From: Natronomonas gomsonensis
Lineage (GTDB): Archaea; Halobacteriota; Halobacteria; Halobacteriales; Haloarculaceae
DNA length: 64,000 bases
Direction of reading: 5' to 3'
NCBI RefSeq assembly: GCF_013391635.1
Contig: NZ_JACAWU010000001.1
Coordinates: forward strand, 62,001-126,000
Shown here: piece after piece, positions 1 through 9,126 of the stretch
Numbering within the stretch: the first letter of the stretch is position 1
Layout of the letters: every line of letters begins with the position of its first letter
Position numbers and translations under genes: made by a program
Notes under the pieces: generated by a model
The model's database searches: none
What the model was told of the DNA's origin: nothing
What the model saw: only the letters and a program-made list of their open reading frames with translations

Positions 1-1
1 C

Positions 2-841
2 GTCGGCCCGCGACCGTGGCACGTCGAGATGGCGCTGTGGGACATCATCGGCAAGGACGCCGACAAGCCCGTCTACGAACTGTTCGGTGCACAGGCCCGG
101 GACATCCCGGTGTACGCCTCGACGGGCGAGGTGATGGACGCCGAGGAGCGAATCGACTACGTCGAAAAACGCGTCGATGAGGGCTTCGAGGCCGTCAAAC
201 TCCGGGTGACGGAAGTCGACCACATCGAGACGGTTCGGCGAGTGCGAGAGGCCTTCCCCGAGTTGACGCTGATGGTCGACGCGAACAAGGGGTGGGCCGT
301 TCGCGTGATGGAAGACCCAATCGAGTGGTCCTTCGCCGACGCCTTGGAGTTCGCCCGCGGTCTCGACGAGGTCGGCGGCGTTGCGTGGCTCGAAGAGCCG
401 CTGCATCGCCACGACTACGAGGGGTACAGTCGGCTCCGAGACGCCGTGGACGTCAACATCGCCGGCGGGGAGTTCAACAACGGCACCCATCACTTCCGGG
501 AGTTCGTCCGGCAGGGGTCCCTGGACATCCTCCAGCCCGACGCGGCGCTGGCGACGGGGATTCGGCGGGCAGTCGACGTTGCGCGGATGGGACAGGAACA
601 CGGCCTCCAGTTCGTGCCCCACACCTGGACGAACGCCGTCGGCTTCGCGGCGAACCTGCAGGTGATGACCGCCGTCGGCAGTCCGTGGTGTGAGTACCCG
701 ATGGAGCCGCCGTGGACGCCCGACGTGTGGTCGTTCATGCTCGAAGACGGCTTCGAACACGACGACGGGACGATTCGCGCACCCGAGAAACCCGGCCTCG
801 GCATCGAGATTCCCGACGGCGTGTTGGCCGACGCCGAGTAG
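2..841 (+). CDS. Enolase-superfamily (mandelate racemase/muconate lactonizing-like) enzyme, 5' truncated
   Basis: The frame is open from the window edge; residues before the first internal ATG (29) still read like the family, so the true start is outside. The visible C-terminal barrel contains the second catalytic strand (VKLR near residue 57 of the ATG-started part), metal ligands in VDANKGW and WLEEPL, then GGEF, and a catalytic-His motif PHTWTNAVG near the end. These fit a Mg-dependent acid-sugar dehydratase or racemase acting by proton abstraction alpha to a carboxylate. The substrate cannot be read from sequence; sugar-acid dehydratase is my best guess. It runs toward and stops 1 nt before the convergent histidine kinase gene. 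Confidence 0.85.
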   Translation, partial: VGPRPWHVEMALWDIIGKDADKPVYELFGAQARDIPVYASTGEVMDAEERIDYVEKRVDEGFEAVKLRVTEVDHIETVRRVREAFPELTLMVDANKGWAVRVMEDPIEWSFADALEFARGLDEVGGVAWLEEPLHRHDYEGYSRLRDAVDVNIAGGEFNNGTHHFREFVRQGSLDILQPDAALATGIRRAVDVARMGQEHGLQFVPHTWTNAVGFAANLQVMTAVGSPWCEYPMEPPWTPDVWSFMLEDGFEHDDGTIRAPEKPGLGIEIPDGVLADAE

Positions 842-842
842 C

Positions 843-2354
843 TCACTCCGCCGCGTCGCCGTCGAATCGGAACTCGAACCGTGCGCCGCCCGACTCGCTT
901 TCCTCGACAGCGACCGACCAGCCGTGGGCGACGGCGATGCGGCGGACGATGGGGAGTCCGAACCCGGTTCCCGACTCGTGGTCGGTGTAACCGACCTCGA
1001 ACACCCGTTCGCGTTCCGAGGCGGGAATGCCGGGGCCGTCGTCGGCGACGACGAAGCCGAACTCGGTCGGTTCGACGCGGACCGACACCGTCTCGCCACC
1101 GTGGATGACGGCGTTGGTGAAGAGGTTCTCGAGGAGTTGTCGGAGACGACCGGGGTCGGCGTCGATGGCCTCATCCTCGGTCGAGAGCGTCGCCTCGGCG
1201 GTTTCGACGTTCTCCCACGCCGTCTCGGCGACGTCGGCCAGCGAGACCGTCCGGACGTCACCGACCGTCCGGCCCTGTTTGGCGAGTGCGAGCAGGTTCT
1301 CGATGAGCGAGTCCATCCGGTCGAGCGCGTCGGCGGTCGCTTGGAGGTCCTCGTCGTCGTACTGCTCGCGGGCGAGGTCGAGCCGACCCTTGGCGACCGA
1401 CAGCGGACTCCGGAGGTCGTGGCTGACGACGGAGGTGAACTCCTCTAACCGCTCGTTCTGTCGACTGAGTTCGCGGCGCTGTCTGCGGAGGACCTCCTCG
1501 CGGTCGGCGCGGCCCAGCGCGGCCCTCGTCGCCGTCGCGAGCAGTTTCGCCACCGTCACGTCGAGGTCGTCGAAGGCGTTCGGTTCCGTCGCGCCGAGAT
1601 TCATCACACCGTACGCTCCCAACGGAATAACTATCTCCGAACGAATCACGGTGTCGGGGTTGTGAACCCCGTCGACGGACTGAACGTCGTCGTAAACCGT
1701 CATCTCGCCGGATTCGAAGGCCTGCCACGAGAGGCTCTCTCCAGAAGCGTACCTCGGGGGGTTCTCGAACAGTTCCTGACCGGGGTTGGCGACGGCCGCG
1801 GGGACGAGCGCGTCGGTCTCGTCGTCGTAGAGCCACACCCCGGTGACGGGCAGATCGAGGACCTGATTGGCGATTTCGACCGCCCGTTCACACACCTCCT
1901 GTTGTGTCGTCGCCGCCGAGAGGTCCGTCGTCGCCTGCTGGAGCGATTCGACGAGGTCGGCACGCCGCCGGGTCTGTGCGTCGTACCACCCGGCGAGAGA
2001 GCCCAAGAGCCCGCCGCCCGTCGCCGCCGCCGCGACGACGAACAGCGCCTCCGCGACGAGGACGCCCTCGACGAACTGGTGGGCGACGACGGCGGTCGAG
2101 ACGACGCCGAGCGTGGCCGCACCGAGGAGGACCCACGCCGCGATAACCGGGACCACGTCGCGGTCGCCCCGATACAGCGCGATGGGGACCGCCGCAATCG
2201 CGACCGCGAGACCGAACGGGACGACGGCGCCGAGGATGGTTCCGGTGGCCAGCGTCTCGTGTGAGAGGGCGTGATAGGCGTGGACGACCGAGAGGAAGGC
2301 CCCGAATCCGAAGACGAGGGCCGTCGATGTCCGGCCGGAGAGCGAGAGACGCAT
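843..2354 (-). CDS. Membrane GAF sensor histidine kinase
   Basis: 503 aa. The first 125 residues hold about four hydrophobic segments. A GAF-like sensor domain spans roughly 135-285. HisKA follows with the phospho-acceptor in SHDLRSP (His312), then HATPase_c with an N-box (LLENLFTNAVIHG), a G1 motif DDGPGIP and a G2 motif GTGFGLPIV. It should autophosphorylate in response to a membrane or small-molecule signal. No response regulator is adjacent, so it is an orphan kinase, as is usual in haloarchaea. It is divergent from the sufS gene, with about 90 nt between starts. The family call is secure; the signal is unknown. Confidence 0.93.
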   Translation of the reverse strand: MRLSLSGRTSTALVFGFGAFLSVVHAYHALSHETLATGTILGAVVPFGLAVAIAAVPIALYRGDRDVVPVIAAWVLLGAATLGVVSTAVVAHQFVEGVLVAEALFVVAAAATGGGLLGSLAGWYDAQTRRRADLVESLQQATTDLSAATTQQEVCERAVEIANQVLDLPVTGVWLYDDETDALVPAAVANPGQELFENPPRYASGESLSWQAFESGEMTVYDDVQSVDGVHNPDTVIRSEIVIPLGAYGVMNLGATEPNAFDDLDVTVAKLLATATRAALGRADREEVLRRQRRELSRQNERLEEFTSVVSHDLRSPLSVAKGRLDLAREQYDDEDLQATADALDRMDSLIENLLALAKQGRTVGDVRTVSLADVAETAWENVETAEATLSTEDEAIDADPGRLRQLLENLFTNAVIHGGETVSVRVEPTEFGFVVADDGPGIPASERERVFEVGYTDHESGTGFGLPIVRRIAVAHGWSVAVEESESGGARFEFRFDGDAAE

Positions 2355-2446
2355 CCACCACAGTATTCGCCCCCTGTCTCTTCAATCCCCACATAGCGGC
2401 CCGTAGGACCGAAGGAGTAACCAGCCTCCAACCCCTTTACCCGGTA

Positions 2447-3685
2447 ATGAGCCAACAGGTCGAGCCACTCGACGTCGAGGCCCTCCGCGAGGACTTCCCG
2501 ATTCTGCAGCGGGAGGTCAACGGGACGGACCTCGTCTATCTCGACAACGCGGCGACGACACAAACCCCCGAACAGGTCATCGGGGCCATCACCGACTACT
2601 ACCGCAACTACAACGCGAACGTCCACCGGGGCATCCACCAACTGAGCCAGGAGGCGTCCATCGCCTACGAGGAGGCCCACGACCGCGTCGCGGAGTTCAT
2701 CGGGGCGGCCGGCCGCGAGGAAATCGTGTTCACGAAGAACACCACCGAATCGATGAACCTCGTCGCCTACGCGTGGGGCCTGAACGAACTCGGCCCCGGC
2801 GACGAGGTGGTGCTCACGGAGATGGAACACCACGCCTCGCTCGTGACGTGGCAACAGATAGCCAAGCGCACGGGCGCCGACTGCAAGTACATCCCCATCA
2901 CCGACGAGGGGCGACTGGATATGGACGCGGCCCGCGAACTCATCACCGACGATACGGCGATGGTCTCCGCGGTCCACGTTTCCAACACCCTCGGCACCAT
3001 CAATCCGGTCTCCGAACTGGCCGACATCGCCCACGACCACGGCGCCTACATGTTCGTCGACGCCGCCCAGTCGGTTCCGAACCGCTCCGTCGACGTCGAG
3101 GAGTTGGACGCCGACTTCCTCGCCTTCTCCGGACACAAGATGGCCGGACCCACCGGCATCGGCGTCCTCTACGGAAAAGAACACATCCTCGAGGGGATGG
3201 AGCCGTACCTCTACGGCGGCGACATGATACTGAAGGTCACCTTCGAGGACGCGACGTGGAACGAACTGCCCTGGAAGTTCGAAGCCGGCACGCCGAACAT
3301 CTGTGAGGGCATCGCGCTCGCGGCGGCCTGTGACTACCTCGAGGACATCGGGATGGAGGCGATTCAGCGCCACGAAGCCGAACTCGCCGAGTACGCTTAC
3401 GACCGCCTCACCGAATGGGACGACGTGGAGGTGTACGGCCCGCCGGCCGACGACCGCGGCGGCCTCGTCGCGTTCAACGTCGAGGGACTCCACGCTCACG
3501 ACCTCTCCAGTATCCTCAACGACTACGGCGTCGCCATCCGCGCCGGCGACCACTGTACGCAACCGCTGCACGACGTGTTGGGCGCGACCGCCTCGGCGCG
3601 CGCCTCGTTTTACCTCTACAACACGAAAGACGAGGTCGACGAACTGGTCGACGCCGTCGACGAGGCTCGGGAACTGTTCAGCTAA
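2447..3685 (+). CDS. sufS: Cysteine desulfurase (SufS family)
   Basis: 412 aa from ATG 2447. It is a PLP-dependent class V aminotransferase-fold enzyme that removes sulfur from L-cysteine for Fe-S cluster assembly. The PLP lysine is in SGHKMAGPTG (Lys231), and the persulfide cysteine is in AGDHCTQPLHD (Cys370), within the RxGxHC context typical of SufS (group II). A longer in-frame extension upstream exists, but it overlaps the divergent kinase promoter and does not resemble the family. A SufU/IscU-like scaffold gene follows about 530 nt downstream on the same strand, supporting a shared Fe-S role. Cytoplasmic. Confidence 0.95.
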   Translation: MSQQVEPLDVEALREDFPILQREVNGTDLVYLDNAATTQTPEQVIGAITDYYRNYNANVHRGIHQLSQEASIAYEEAHDRVAEFIGAAGREEIVFTKNTTESMNLVAYAWGLNELGPGDEVVLTEMEHHASLVTWQQIAKRTGADCKYIPITDEGRLDMDAARELITDDTAMVSAVHVSNTLGTINPVSELADIAHDHGAYMFVDAAQSVPNRSVDVEELDADFLAFSGHKMAGPTGIGVLYGKEHILEGMEPYLYGGDMILKVTFEDATWNELPWKFEAGTPNICEGIALAAACDYLEDIGMEAIQRHEAELAEYAYDRLTEWDDVEVYGPPADDRGGLVAFNVEGLHAHDLSSILNDYGVAIRAGDHCTQPLHDVLGATASARASFYLYNTKDEVDELVDAVDEARELFS

Positions 3686-3697
3686 ACGGGCCCGAAC

Positions 3698-4105
3698 TCA
3701 CCGTCCTTTTCCCCGCACTTCCACCTCGAACACCCGTCCGAGACCCATCAGCGAGGCGACGCCGAGCGTGGCGACGTTGACGTAGTGTTCGCCGGGAACG
3801 GCGGCGACGGCCCCGACGAGGGCGGCGACGCCGAGGAGGAGATGCGGTCGGAGTCCCGGGGTGTAGTCGGTGAGGAGGTCCCCGCCGACCGCGACGACGG
3901 CGGGAATCCCGGCCAGCACCGCGAAGACGACGACTGGACTGGGTTGGTCCAGCGAGTAGGCCGTTCCGGCGGCGAGCAGGCACGCGGCGCCGGCCAACGC
4001 GAGGATGACGCCGTCGTCGGAGAAGCGAGGGTCCGACGCCGATTCATCGGGGTCCGAATCGGCCTCGGGAGCGTCGTCGACCGCCGACTCGGAATCGTCG
4101 CTCAT
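3698..4105 (-). CDS. Small membrane protein, acidic N-terminus
   Basis: 135 aa. The first 30 residues are an Asp/Ser/Glu-rich soluble tail. Three to four hydrophobic segments follow (about 33-50, 57-75, 84-104 and a short one near 112-122), with a basic C-terminus. No family is recognised. It lies on the opposite strand between sufS and the scaffold gene, so it interrupts the Fe-S pair without being part of it. The start is supported by the DNA ahead of it being the promoter side of the scaffold gene. Confidence 0.75.
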   Translation of the reverse strand: MSDDSESAVDDAPEADSDPDESASDPRFSDDGVILALAGAACLLAAGTAYSLDQPSPVVVFAVLAGIPAVVAVGGDLLTDYTPGLRPHLLLGVAALVGAVAAVPGEHYVNVATLGVASLMGLGRVFEVEVRGKGR

Positions 4106-4212
4106 GTCGCGGTGTGGACGCCCGGGGGTATTCGACCTTGCGCTCTCGACATCGGCACGGACTCACACGACCGGTGGGCTTTTACTCGTCATTCCCCTCG
4201 TGTTCGACAACA

Positions 4213-4629
4213 ATGGGACCCGGCACCGATATGTATCGGCAGCAAATCCTCGACCACTACAAGAACCCCCGCAACTACGGGGAACTCGAGGATGCGGACA
4301 TCGAACACGTCGGCGAGAACCCGATGTGTGGCGACACCATCAAGATGTTCCTGAAGCTGGCCGACGACGGCGACACGATAGCGGGCGTCAGTTTCATCGG
4401 CGACGGCTGTGCCATCAGTCAGGCCTCCGCGAGCATGCTCTCGGGGAAACTCCGGGGCAAGAGCCTCGAGGAGGTCCGCGGGATGGAACGCGAGGACATC
4501 GAGGAGATGCTCGGCGTCGACCTCAGCCCGATGCGGGTCAAGTGCGCCGTCCTCGCCGAGAAAGTCGCAAAGGACGGCATCGCCATCCACCAAGGCGACA
4601 AGGACCTCGAAGAGACGACCACGGAGTAG
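4213..4629 (+). CDS. sufU: Fe-S cluster assembly scaffold, SufU/IscU-like
   Basis: 138 aa from ATG 4213 (ATG 4231 at residue 7 is an alternative). The three scaffold cysteines and the conserved Asp are present: CGD (Cys39, Asp41), GDGCAIS (Cys66) and VKCAVL (Cys111). The N-terminal YRQQILDHYKNPRNYG motif is characteristic of the IscU/SufU family. It accepts sulfur from SufS and builds or relays 2Fe-2S or 4Fe-4S units; in Gram-positive bacteria SufU is a zinc-dependent sulfur carrier for SufS. The neighbouring sufS favours the SufU-type partnership. Confidence 0.92.
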   Translation: MGPGTDMYRQQILDHYKNPRNYGELEDADIEHVGENPMCGDTIKMFLKLADDGDTIAGVSFIGDGCAISQASASMLSGKLRGKSLEEVRGMEREDIEEMLGVDLSPMRVKCAVLAEKVAKDGIAIHQGDKDLEETTTE

Positions 4630-4678
4630 GCGGCGAACCGCCGGCGGTTTTTTGGTGTGTGATGACATACCAAAGAGT

Positions 4679-4963
4679 ATGGCAACCGAGCAACGACAGC
4701 GACAGGTACAGTTCGGACAGACCGTCTACGACGCCGACGGCGAGGAGTTGGGACGGGTCCGTGCCTTCGACGACTCCGGGTTCTACGTCTCCAGCGCCGA
4801 GGGCGTCTCGACGATGACCCAGGCCGAGAGCAAGGCCGGCGAGAAGACGCTGATGTGGCGCTGCTGGGAGTGTGGCGAGATGGGCAACATCGACGATATC
4901 CCCGACACGTGTCCCTCCTGTGGCGCCGAAAGTGAGGAAATATACTACTGGCAGGAGGATTGA
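4679..4963 (+). CDS. DUF7130-like rubredoxin-type zinc-ribbon protein
   Basis: 94 aa from ATG 4679. The N-terminal half is a beta-rich region (FGQTVYDADG, then GFYVSS) resembling haloarchaeal stress-type PRC/rubrerythrin-associated proteins. The C-terminus has a four-Cys knuckle pair WRCWECG and CPSCG (Cys62, 65, 78, 81) that could bind Zn or Fe like rubredoxin. The family name is from memory of haloarchaeal annotation. It follows the scaffold gene by 49 nt on the same strand, so a link to Fe-S or redox homeostasis is plausible but unproven. Confidence 0.85.
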   Translation: MATEQRQRQVQFGQTVYDADGEELGRVRAFDDSGFYVSSAEGVSTMTQAESKAGEKTLMWRCWECGEMGNIDDIPDTCPSCGAESEEIYYWQED

Positions 4964-5008
4964 GCGGGAACCGACCGTTTTTCTACCGCAGCGCCCCGTT
5001 CCAGCGGT

Positions 5009-5908
5009 ATGGATGTCGTCGTCTTCGGTGCGGGCAGCCTCGGCAGTTTGCTTGGCGGGCTGTTGGCCCGCGAACACGCCGTCACGCTCGTCGGCCGTGA
5101 CCCACACGTCAGCCGAGTCCGCGAGAAGGGCCTCCGTATCGAGGGTGCCATCGAGACGACGGTGTTCCCGGACGCCGACACCGAACCGCCAGCCGAAGCC
5201 GACCTCGCCGTCGTCTGCGTGAAGTCCTTCGACACCGACGAGGCGGCCGCGGCGCTGGCCGAAACCGACATCGAGTGGTGTCTATCGCTACAGAACGGCA
5301 TGGGCAACGAGGAACTGCTGGCCGACCGCCTCGACGCGACGGTGCTGGCCGGCACCTGCACCTACGGTGCGATGCTGGAATCACCGGGCGTCGTCCGCTG
5401 TACCGGCGTCGGCGAGACGGTTCTGGGGCCACGCAAAGGAGGACACTCGGAGGTGGCCGACCGCGTCGGGGCCGCCTTCGAAGACGCCGGCATCGTTACC
5501 ACGGTTGCAGTGGACATGCCGCGTCGACTCTGGGAGAAACTGGCCGTCAACGCCGGTATCAACGCGACGACGGCGCTGGCCGACACCGACAACGGCGCGC
5601 TACTGGGCGGCGACGCCAACGCCGTAGCGACCACCGCCGCCCGCGAGGTCGCAGCCGTCGCACGCGCCGAAGGGGTCGACTTCTCACCCGAGGAAGCTGT
5701 CAGGGCCCTCGAAGAGGTCGCCGAAGCCACCGCCGAGAACACCTCCTCGATGCGGCAGGACGTCCTCGCCGGCCGGCGGACAGAGGTCAACGCCATCAAC
5801 GGCTACGTCGTCGACCGCGGCGGGGAACTGGGCGTCGACGTGCCGGTCAACGCGACGCTCGCCGGATTGCTGTATGCGTGGGAGGCCGACCACGTCGAGG
5901 GATGCTGA
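5009..5908 (+). CDS. panE: 2-dehydropantoate 2-reductase (ketopantoate reductase family)
   Basis: 299 aa. The N-terminal Rossmann motif GAGSLGSLLGG (residues 7-17) binds NADP. The central SLQNGMGNEE motif, the catalytic-type Lys in LWEKLAVNAGINATTAL and the late NGYVVDRG segment are standard for ApbA/PanE enzymes. The reaction is NADPH reduction of ketopantoate to pantoate for CoA synthesis. Haloarchaea often carry several paralogues, so the precise substrate is less certain than the family. Confidence 0.9.
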   Translation: MDVVVFGAGSLGSLLGGLLAREHAVTLVGRDPHVSRVREKGLRIEGAIETTVFPDADTEPPAEADLAVVCVKSFDTDEAAAALAETDIEWCLSLQNGMGNEELLADRLDATVLAGTCTYGAMLESPGVVRCTGVGETVLGPRKGGHSEVADRVGAAFEDAGIVTTVAVDMPRRLWEKLAVNAGINATTALADTDNGALLGGDANAVATTAAREVAAVARAEGVDFSPEEAVRALEEVAEATAENTSSMRQDVLAGRRTEVNAINGYVVDRGGELGVDVPVNATLAGLLYAWEADHVEGC

Positions 5909-6061
5909 GCCAGCGATAGCAGCCATCGAACGGCTGTCAGCACTGCTCACTACTGCTTTATCATCTCAGAGCGCGTATAGAGAGGCAGTCACCCGGTACA
6001 CCTTACGATTCTCCCAACCGGGACGAGTACGACGGTCGGAGTGACGACAGAGTTGATAGCA

Positions 6062-6526
6062 ATGCCTACCTTCGAACACACAATCGACGTTGCAGCGCCC
6101 GTAGAACGCGTCTCCGAGTTCATGACGGACCCCACGAACTGGCCGCGAACGCACGCGAGCATCTCCCAACTGGAGATTATCGAATCCAGCGACGACGAGA
6201 TGCGGATGGACGCGACCTTCCGCGTCCTCGGCATCGGCAACGAGGGCGAGATGGTCCAGCGTATCCTCGAACCCGACTCTCACGTGACGGTCTCCTTCGA
6301 GAGCCCCGGCCTCAGTGGCACGGCCGACTACCGATACTCCGAATCCGACGGCGTGACGACCATCGTCGAGTTCGTCGACTACGAGTTCGGCGACTCGCTG
6401 CTCGACCGCATCATGGAGCCGGTTGCCAAACGGTACAACGAACGACAGTTCCGCCACAGCCTCGAGAGTTCCAAGGAACTCATCGAAGCGGAACTCGCCG
6501 AAAGCGAGCGGATGGCCGCGGCCTGA
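6062..6526 (+). CDS. SRPBCC (START/Bet v1-like) family protein
   Basis: 154 aa from ATG 6062. An upstream in-frame GTG at 6041 is possible but adds only seven non-conserved residues. The start FEHTIDVAAPVERVSEFMTDP and the long C-terminal helix are typical of the polyketide-cyclase/SRPBCC hydrophobic-pocket fold. It probably binds a small hydrophobic ligand, or acts as a cyclase or lipid carrier. No partner gene is adjacent. Confidence 0.88.
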   Translation: MPTFEHTIDVAAPVERVSEFMTDPTNWPRTHASISQLEIIESSDDEMRMDATFRVLGIGNEGEMVQRILEPDSHVTVSFESPGLSGTADYRYSESDGVTTIVEFVDYEFGDSLLDRIMEPVAKRYNERQFRHSLESSKELIEAELAESERMAAA

Positions 6527-6588
6527 GTGCCGTCGCGCCCTTCCGACCGACTTTTTCGAACGTCACAGTTTCCACCCAGCCGACGGCC

Positions 6589-8076
6589 TCACTCCACGTA
6601 GCCGAGGTCCTGTAGCCGCTGTTTGGCCTCCTCGTCCATCTCCTCGAGTGAGCCGTCGGCGTCAGCCGCGGAGTCGTCCCACTCGCTTCCGGCCCGTTCC
6701 TCGAAGCGTTCCAGCGCCGCCAGCACCTCCCCGATGACGGGGTCCTCTTGGTCGACCGACTCACGCTCGTCGGGGTCGGAATCGAGTCGGTAGGCCTCGT
6801 CGGCGATGCGCTCGTTGCGGATGTACTTCCCGTCGGGGCGGCGTGCGGCACGCATCCGGGAGTAGAACCGTGACTCCTCGTCGAGTTCGATACCTCCCTC
6901 GGCGGCCTTCGTCTCCAGTTGGTTCAACTCGACGACCGGGCGGTGGTAGTCGACGAAGGCGAACTCGCCGTCCGTGATGTCTCGCTCTTCGGAGAGCAGC
7001 GACCGACCCGCATCGAAGGGGCGTGCCCCGACGCGGTCGGCGGCCGCCGTGGCTTCGGCCGACTCCAAGACGGTGTCATAGAGGTCCAGCAGTTCGACCT
7101 GCTCGTCGGTTCGGCCGGTCGAGAGGTCGGGGTGTTTCACCATCAGCGGGACGTTCACCAGCGGGTCGTAGATGCAGAACTCGTGGCCGTAGAGGCCGTG
7201 TTCGCCGTGGAGTTCCCCGTGGTCGGCACAGACGACGACGACGGTCTCCTCCCACTGGCCGGTGGCCTTCAGATGCGAGAACAGCCGGTCGAGTTCCGAA
7301 TCGATGTGTTTGATTTCGGCGTCGTACAGGCCGCGGATGTCGTCGAACTCCTCATCAGTTATCTCGCGGGCGCCGGAGTTGTACTCCTTGGAGTTCTGGC
7401 ACACCGAGTGGGGGTCGACGCCGGGGGCGAACGCCTCGCGGTACTGCTCGGGTGGGTAGTACGGCAGGTGTGCGTCCATCAGGTTGATGAACGCGAACCA
7501 CTCGTCGTTGTCGTCGACGAAGTCGATCGTGTCGTCGATTATCTGTGGCGTCTTCGAGTCCTCGCCCTCGCCGCTTGCGAGGTATTCGTGGACCTCGTTG
7601 CCCAACTCGACGAGGCGGTCGGCGACGCCGCGGAGGCGGTCGCTGTCGTTGACGCGCTGCCAGAGGTTCGCGAGCGCACCCGAGAACGTGTCGCCGGGAA
7701 GCGCCTTGAAGAAGTTGTCCTGTTCGTCGAAGCCACTCGTCAGCCGGGTGTAGGGGGTAATCCACGCGTTCGAGGAGTAACAGGCGGTGGCGTATCCGGC
7801 GTCCGACATCGCTTCGGCGAGCGTCGCCGTTCCGTCGGCGAGATACGGTGCCTCTTGGGAGGCGCCGTGTTCGCCGGGGTACAGCCCCGTAAACATCGAG
7901 GCGTGGACGGGCAGCGTCCACGGCGCCTGTGCGACGGCCTCTTCGTAGACGAGTGCCTCCTCGGCGAAAGCCTCCAACGTCGGCGTCGTCTCGCGGTCGT
8001 AGCCGTACGGCGTCAGGTGGTCCTTCCGGACGGTGTCCATGACGACGAACAGCACGTTCCGACCGTCGGTGTCCAT
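6589..8076 (-). CDS. Sulfatase-fold (alkaline phosphatase superfamily) hydrolase
   Basis: 495 aa. Metal-binding motifs are present: the N-terminal MDTVRKDHL (residues 13-21), a central DAHLPYYPP and a late VVCADHGELHGEHGLYGH. The nucleophile region reads PWTLPVHASMFTG. At the position where formylglycine sulfatases have Cys/Ser-x-Pro-x-Arg, this protein has Thr54-Leu-Pro-Val-His58. Activity as a classical FGly sulfatase is therefore doubtful; a phosphohydrolase or transferase using Thr is more likely. The protein is cytoplasmic, with no signal peptide. Such proteins are common near haloarchaeal glycan loci, but no such locus is seen here. Confidence 0.88.
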   Translation of the reverse strand: MDTDGRNVLFVVMDTVRKDHLTPYGYDRETTPTLEAFAEEALVYEEAVAQAPWTLPVHASMFTGLYPGEHGASQEAPYLADGTATLAEAMSDAGYATACYSSNAWITPYTRLTSGFDEQDNFFKALPGDTFSGALANLWQRVNDSDRLRGVADRLVELGNEVHEYLASGEGEDSKTPQIIDDTIDFVDDNDEWFAFINLMDAHLPYYPPEQYREAFAPGVDPHSVCQNSKEYNSGAREITDEEFDDIRGLYDAEIKHIDSELDRLFSHLKATGQWEETVVVVCADHGELHGEHGLYGHEFCIYDPLVNVPLMVKHPDLSTGRTDEQVELLDLYDTVLESAEATAAADRVGARPFDAGRSLLSEERDITDGEFAFVDYHRPVVELNQLETKAAEGGIELDEESRFYSRMRAARRPDGKYIRNERIADEAYRLDSDPDERESVDQEDPVIGEVLAALERFEERAGSEWDDSAADADGSLEEMDEEAKQRLQDLGYVE

Positions 8077-8152
8077 ACCGGTGGTCGGGGTGTTTCGGGC
8101 TTAAAACGACTGGTGTGTCGTCGCGGTCGAACCGATTAGCCGTGAGAAGAGT

Positions 8153-8518
8153 TTAGAACGGGGCTTCGGGGCCTTCGTCGGCCTCGTCGTCGCCGCCCTC
8201 GTGGCCCGGGAAGGAGGGGGACATCTGGCCGCCGGCCATTCCCTCGCTGCCGCCGTCCATGCCGGTGTCGGCGTGGACGGTATCGATTTCGGGGATTTCC
8301 TGTGTCATGCGGGACTTGATGGCCTGAATCGTCATCGGGGAGATACCACAGCCCGAGCAGGCGCCGCCGAGCATGATGGTGACCTCGCCCGCCTCGCGGT
8401 CGAGGTTCCGGACGGCGGCACTGCCACCGTGCATCTGAATTTGCGGGAAGTTCCGGCGGAGGAAGTTGCTGATGCGCTCGCGAAGGTCCTCGTCGGCGTC
8501 GGCGGATTCGGTACTCAT
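8153..8518 (-). CDS. NifU C-terminal-domain Fe-S carrier
   Basis: 121 aa. The NifU-C/Nfu domain spans residues about 10-85 with the CxxC in GACSGCGIS (Cys54, Cys57), which bridges a 4Fe-4S cluster between two subunits. Preceding it is IQMHGGSAAV, also typical. An acidic Gly/Glu/Asp-rich tail follows. It probably delivers clusters to targets, downstream of the sufS/scaffold pair about 4 kb away. Confidence 0.92.
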   Translation of the reverse strand: MSTESADADEDLRERISNFLRRNFPQIQMHGGSAAVRNLDREAGEVTIMLGGACSGCGISPMTIQAIKSRMTQEIPEIDTVHADTGMDGGSEGMAGGQMSPSFPGHEGGDDEADEGPEAPF

Positions 8519-8660
8519 GTGCCAGCGTATGCAGCGCAGCCGTATGAAGATTTGGCTCCGGTCGGGCCGCCCGCCGAACCGACACCGCTATTGGATGGTG
8601 TGACACGCGGGAGACGGGCGTCTGACGGGAGTTTATGTCGGTTCAGACCCGCTAGCAGGT

Positions 8661-9125
8661 ATGCCAACTCGTCGCCATCTGCTCGCGGCTGCCGGCGTCG
8701 CAACCGCCAGTGCGGGCTGTCTGGGCGTCTTAGGAGACGATGGGGAGACGAACGCCGAAGGGAACATCGCCGACGCGGCCGATGACGACGACGATGACAG
8801 CCTAACGGTCGAACTCGGCGAACTCTCCGTCCAGAACAACCACGAGGAGAGCCACCAGGTGCAACTGGCCGTCGAGGCCGACGACGGGATGCTCCATCTT
8901 GGAACCTACCAGCTCGAAGCCGGTGGGTCGAGCACCACCATCGAGGGAGAGTGGAACGACGAACCGGGCGCCTACCGCATCCACGCCCGCCTCGACGACG
9001 GGGAGATACGGACGGCAAGCGTGACCGACGGCGTCGGCGAGGGCGCCGAGTGTGTCCGCGTGCTCGTCCGTGTCGACAACGAAGGAGCGCTCGCGGTGTG
9101 GAACGGCGCCGGCTGTGAGAGCTGA
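8661..9125 (+). CDS. Secreted lipoprotein, unknown function
   Basis: 154 aa. The N-terminus has a twin-Arg-like TRRHLLAAAGVATASAG ending in a lipobox AGCLG (Cys20), so it is likely Tat-exported and lipid-anchored. An Asp-rich linker leads to a small beta-sandwich-like domain (residues 50-154) with two Cys near the C-terminus (ECVRV and GCES) that could form a disulfide. No named family is recognised. Confidence 0.8.
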   Translation: MPTRRHLLAAAGVATASAGCLGVLGDDGETNAEGNIADAADDDDDDSLTVELGELSVQNNHEESHQVQLAVEADDGMLHLGTYQLEAGGSSTTIEGEWNDEPGAYRIHARLDDGEIRTASVTDGVGEGAECVRVLVRVDNEGALAVWNGAGCES

Positions 9126-9126
9126 T

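Noticed and set aside
1700..3571. A 623-codon minus-strand frame opposite sufS
   Set aside because: It overlaps the clearly real sufS and kinase genes; composition is Val/Asp/Gly then Arg/Ser low-complexity, typical of an antisense shadow.
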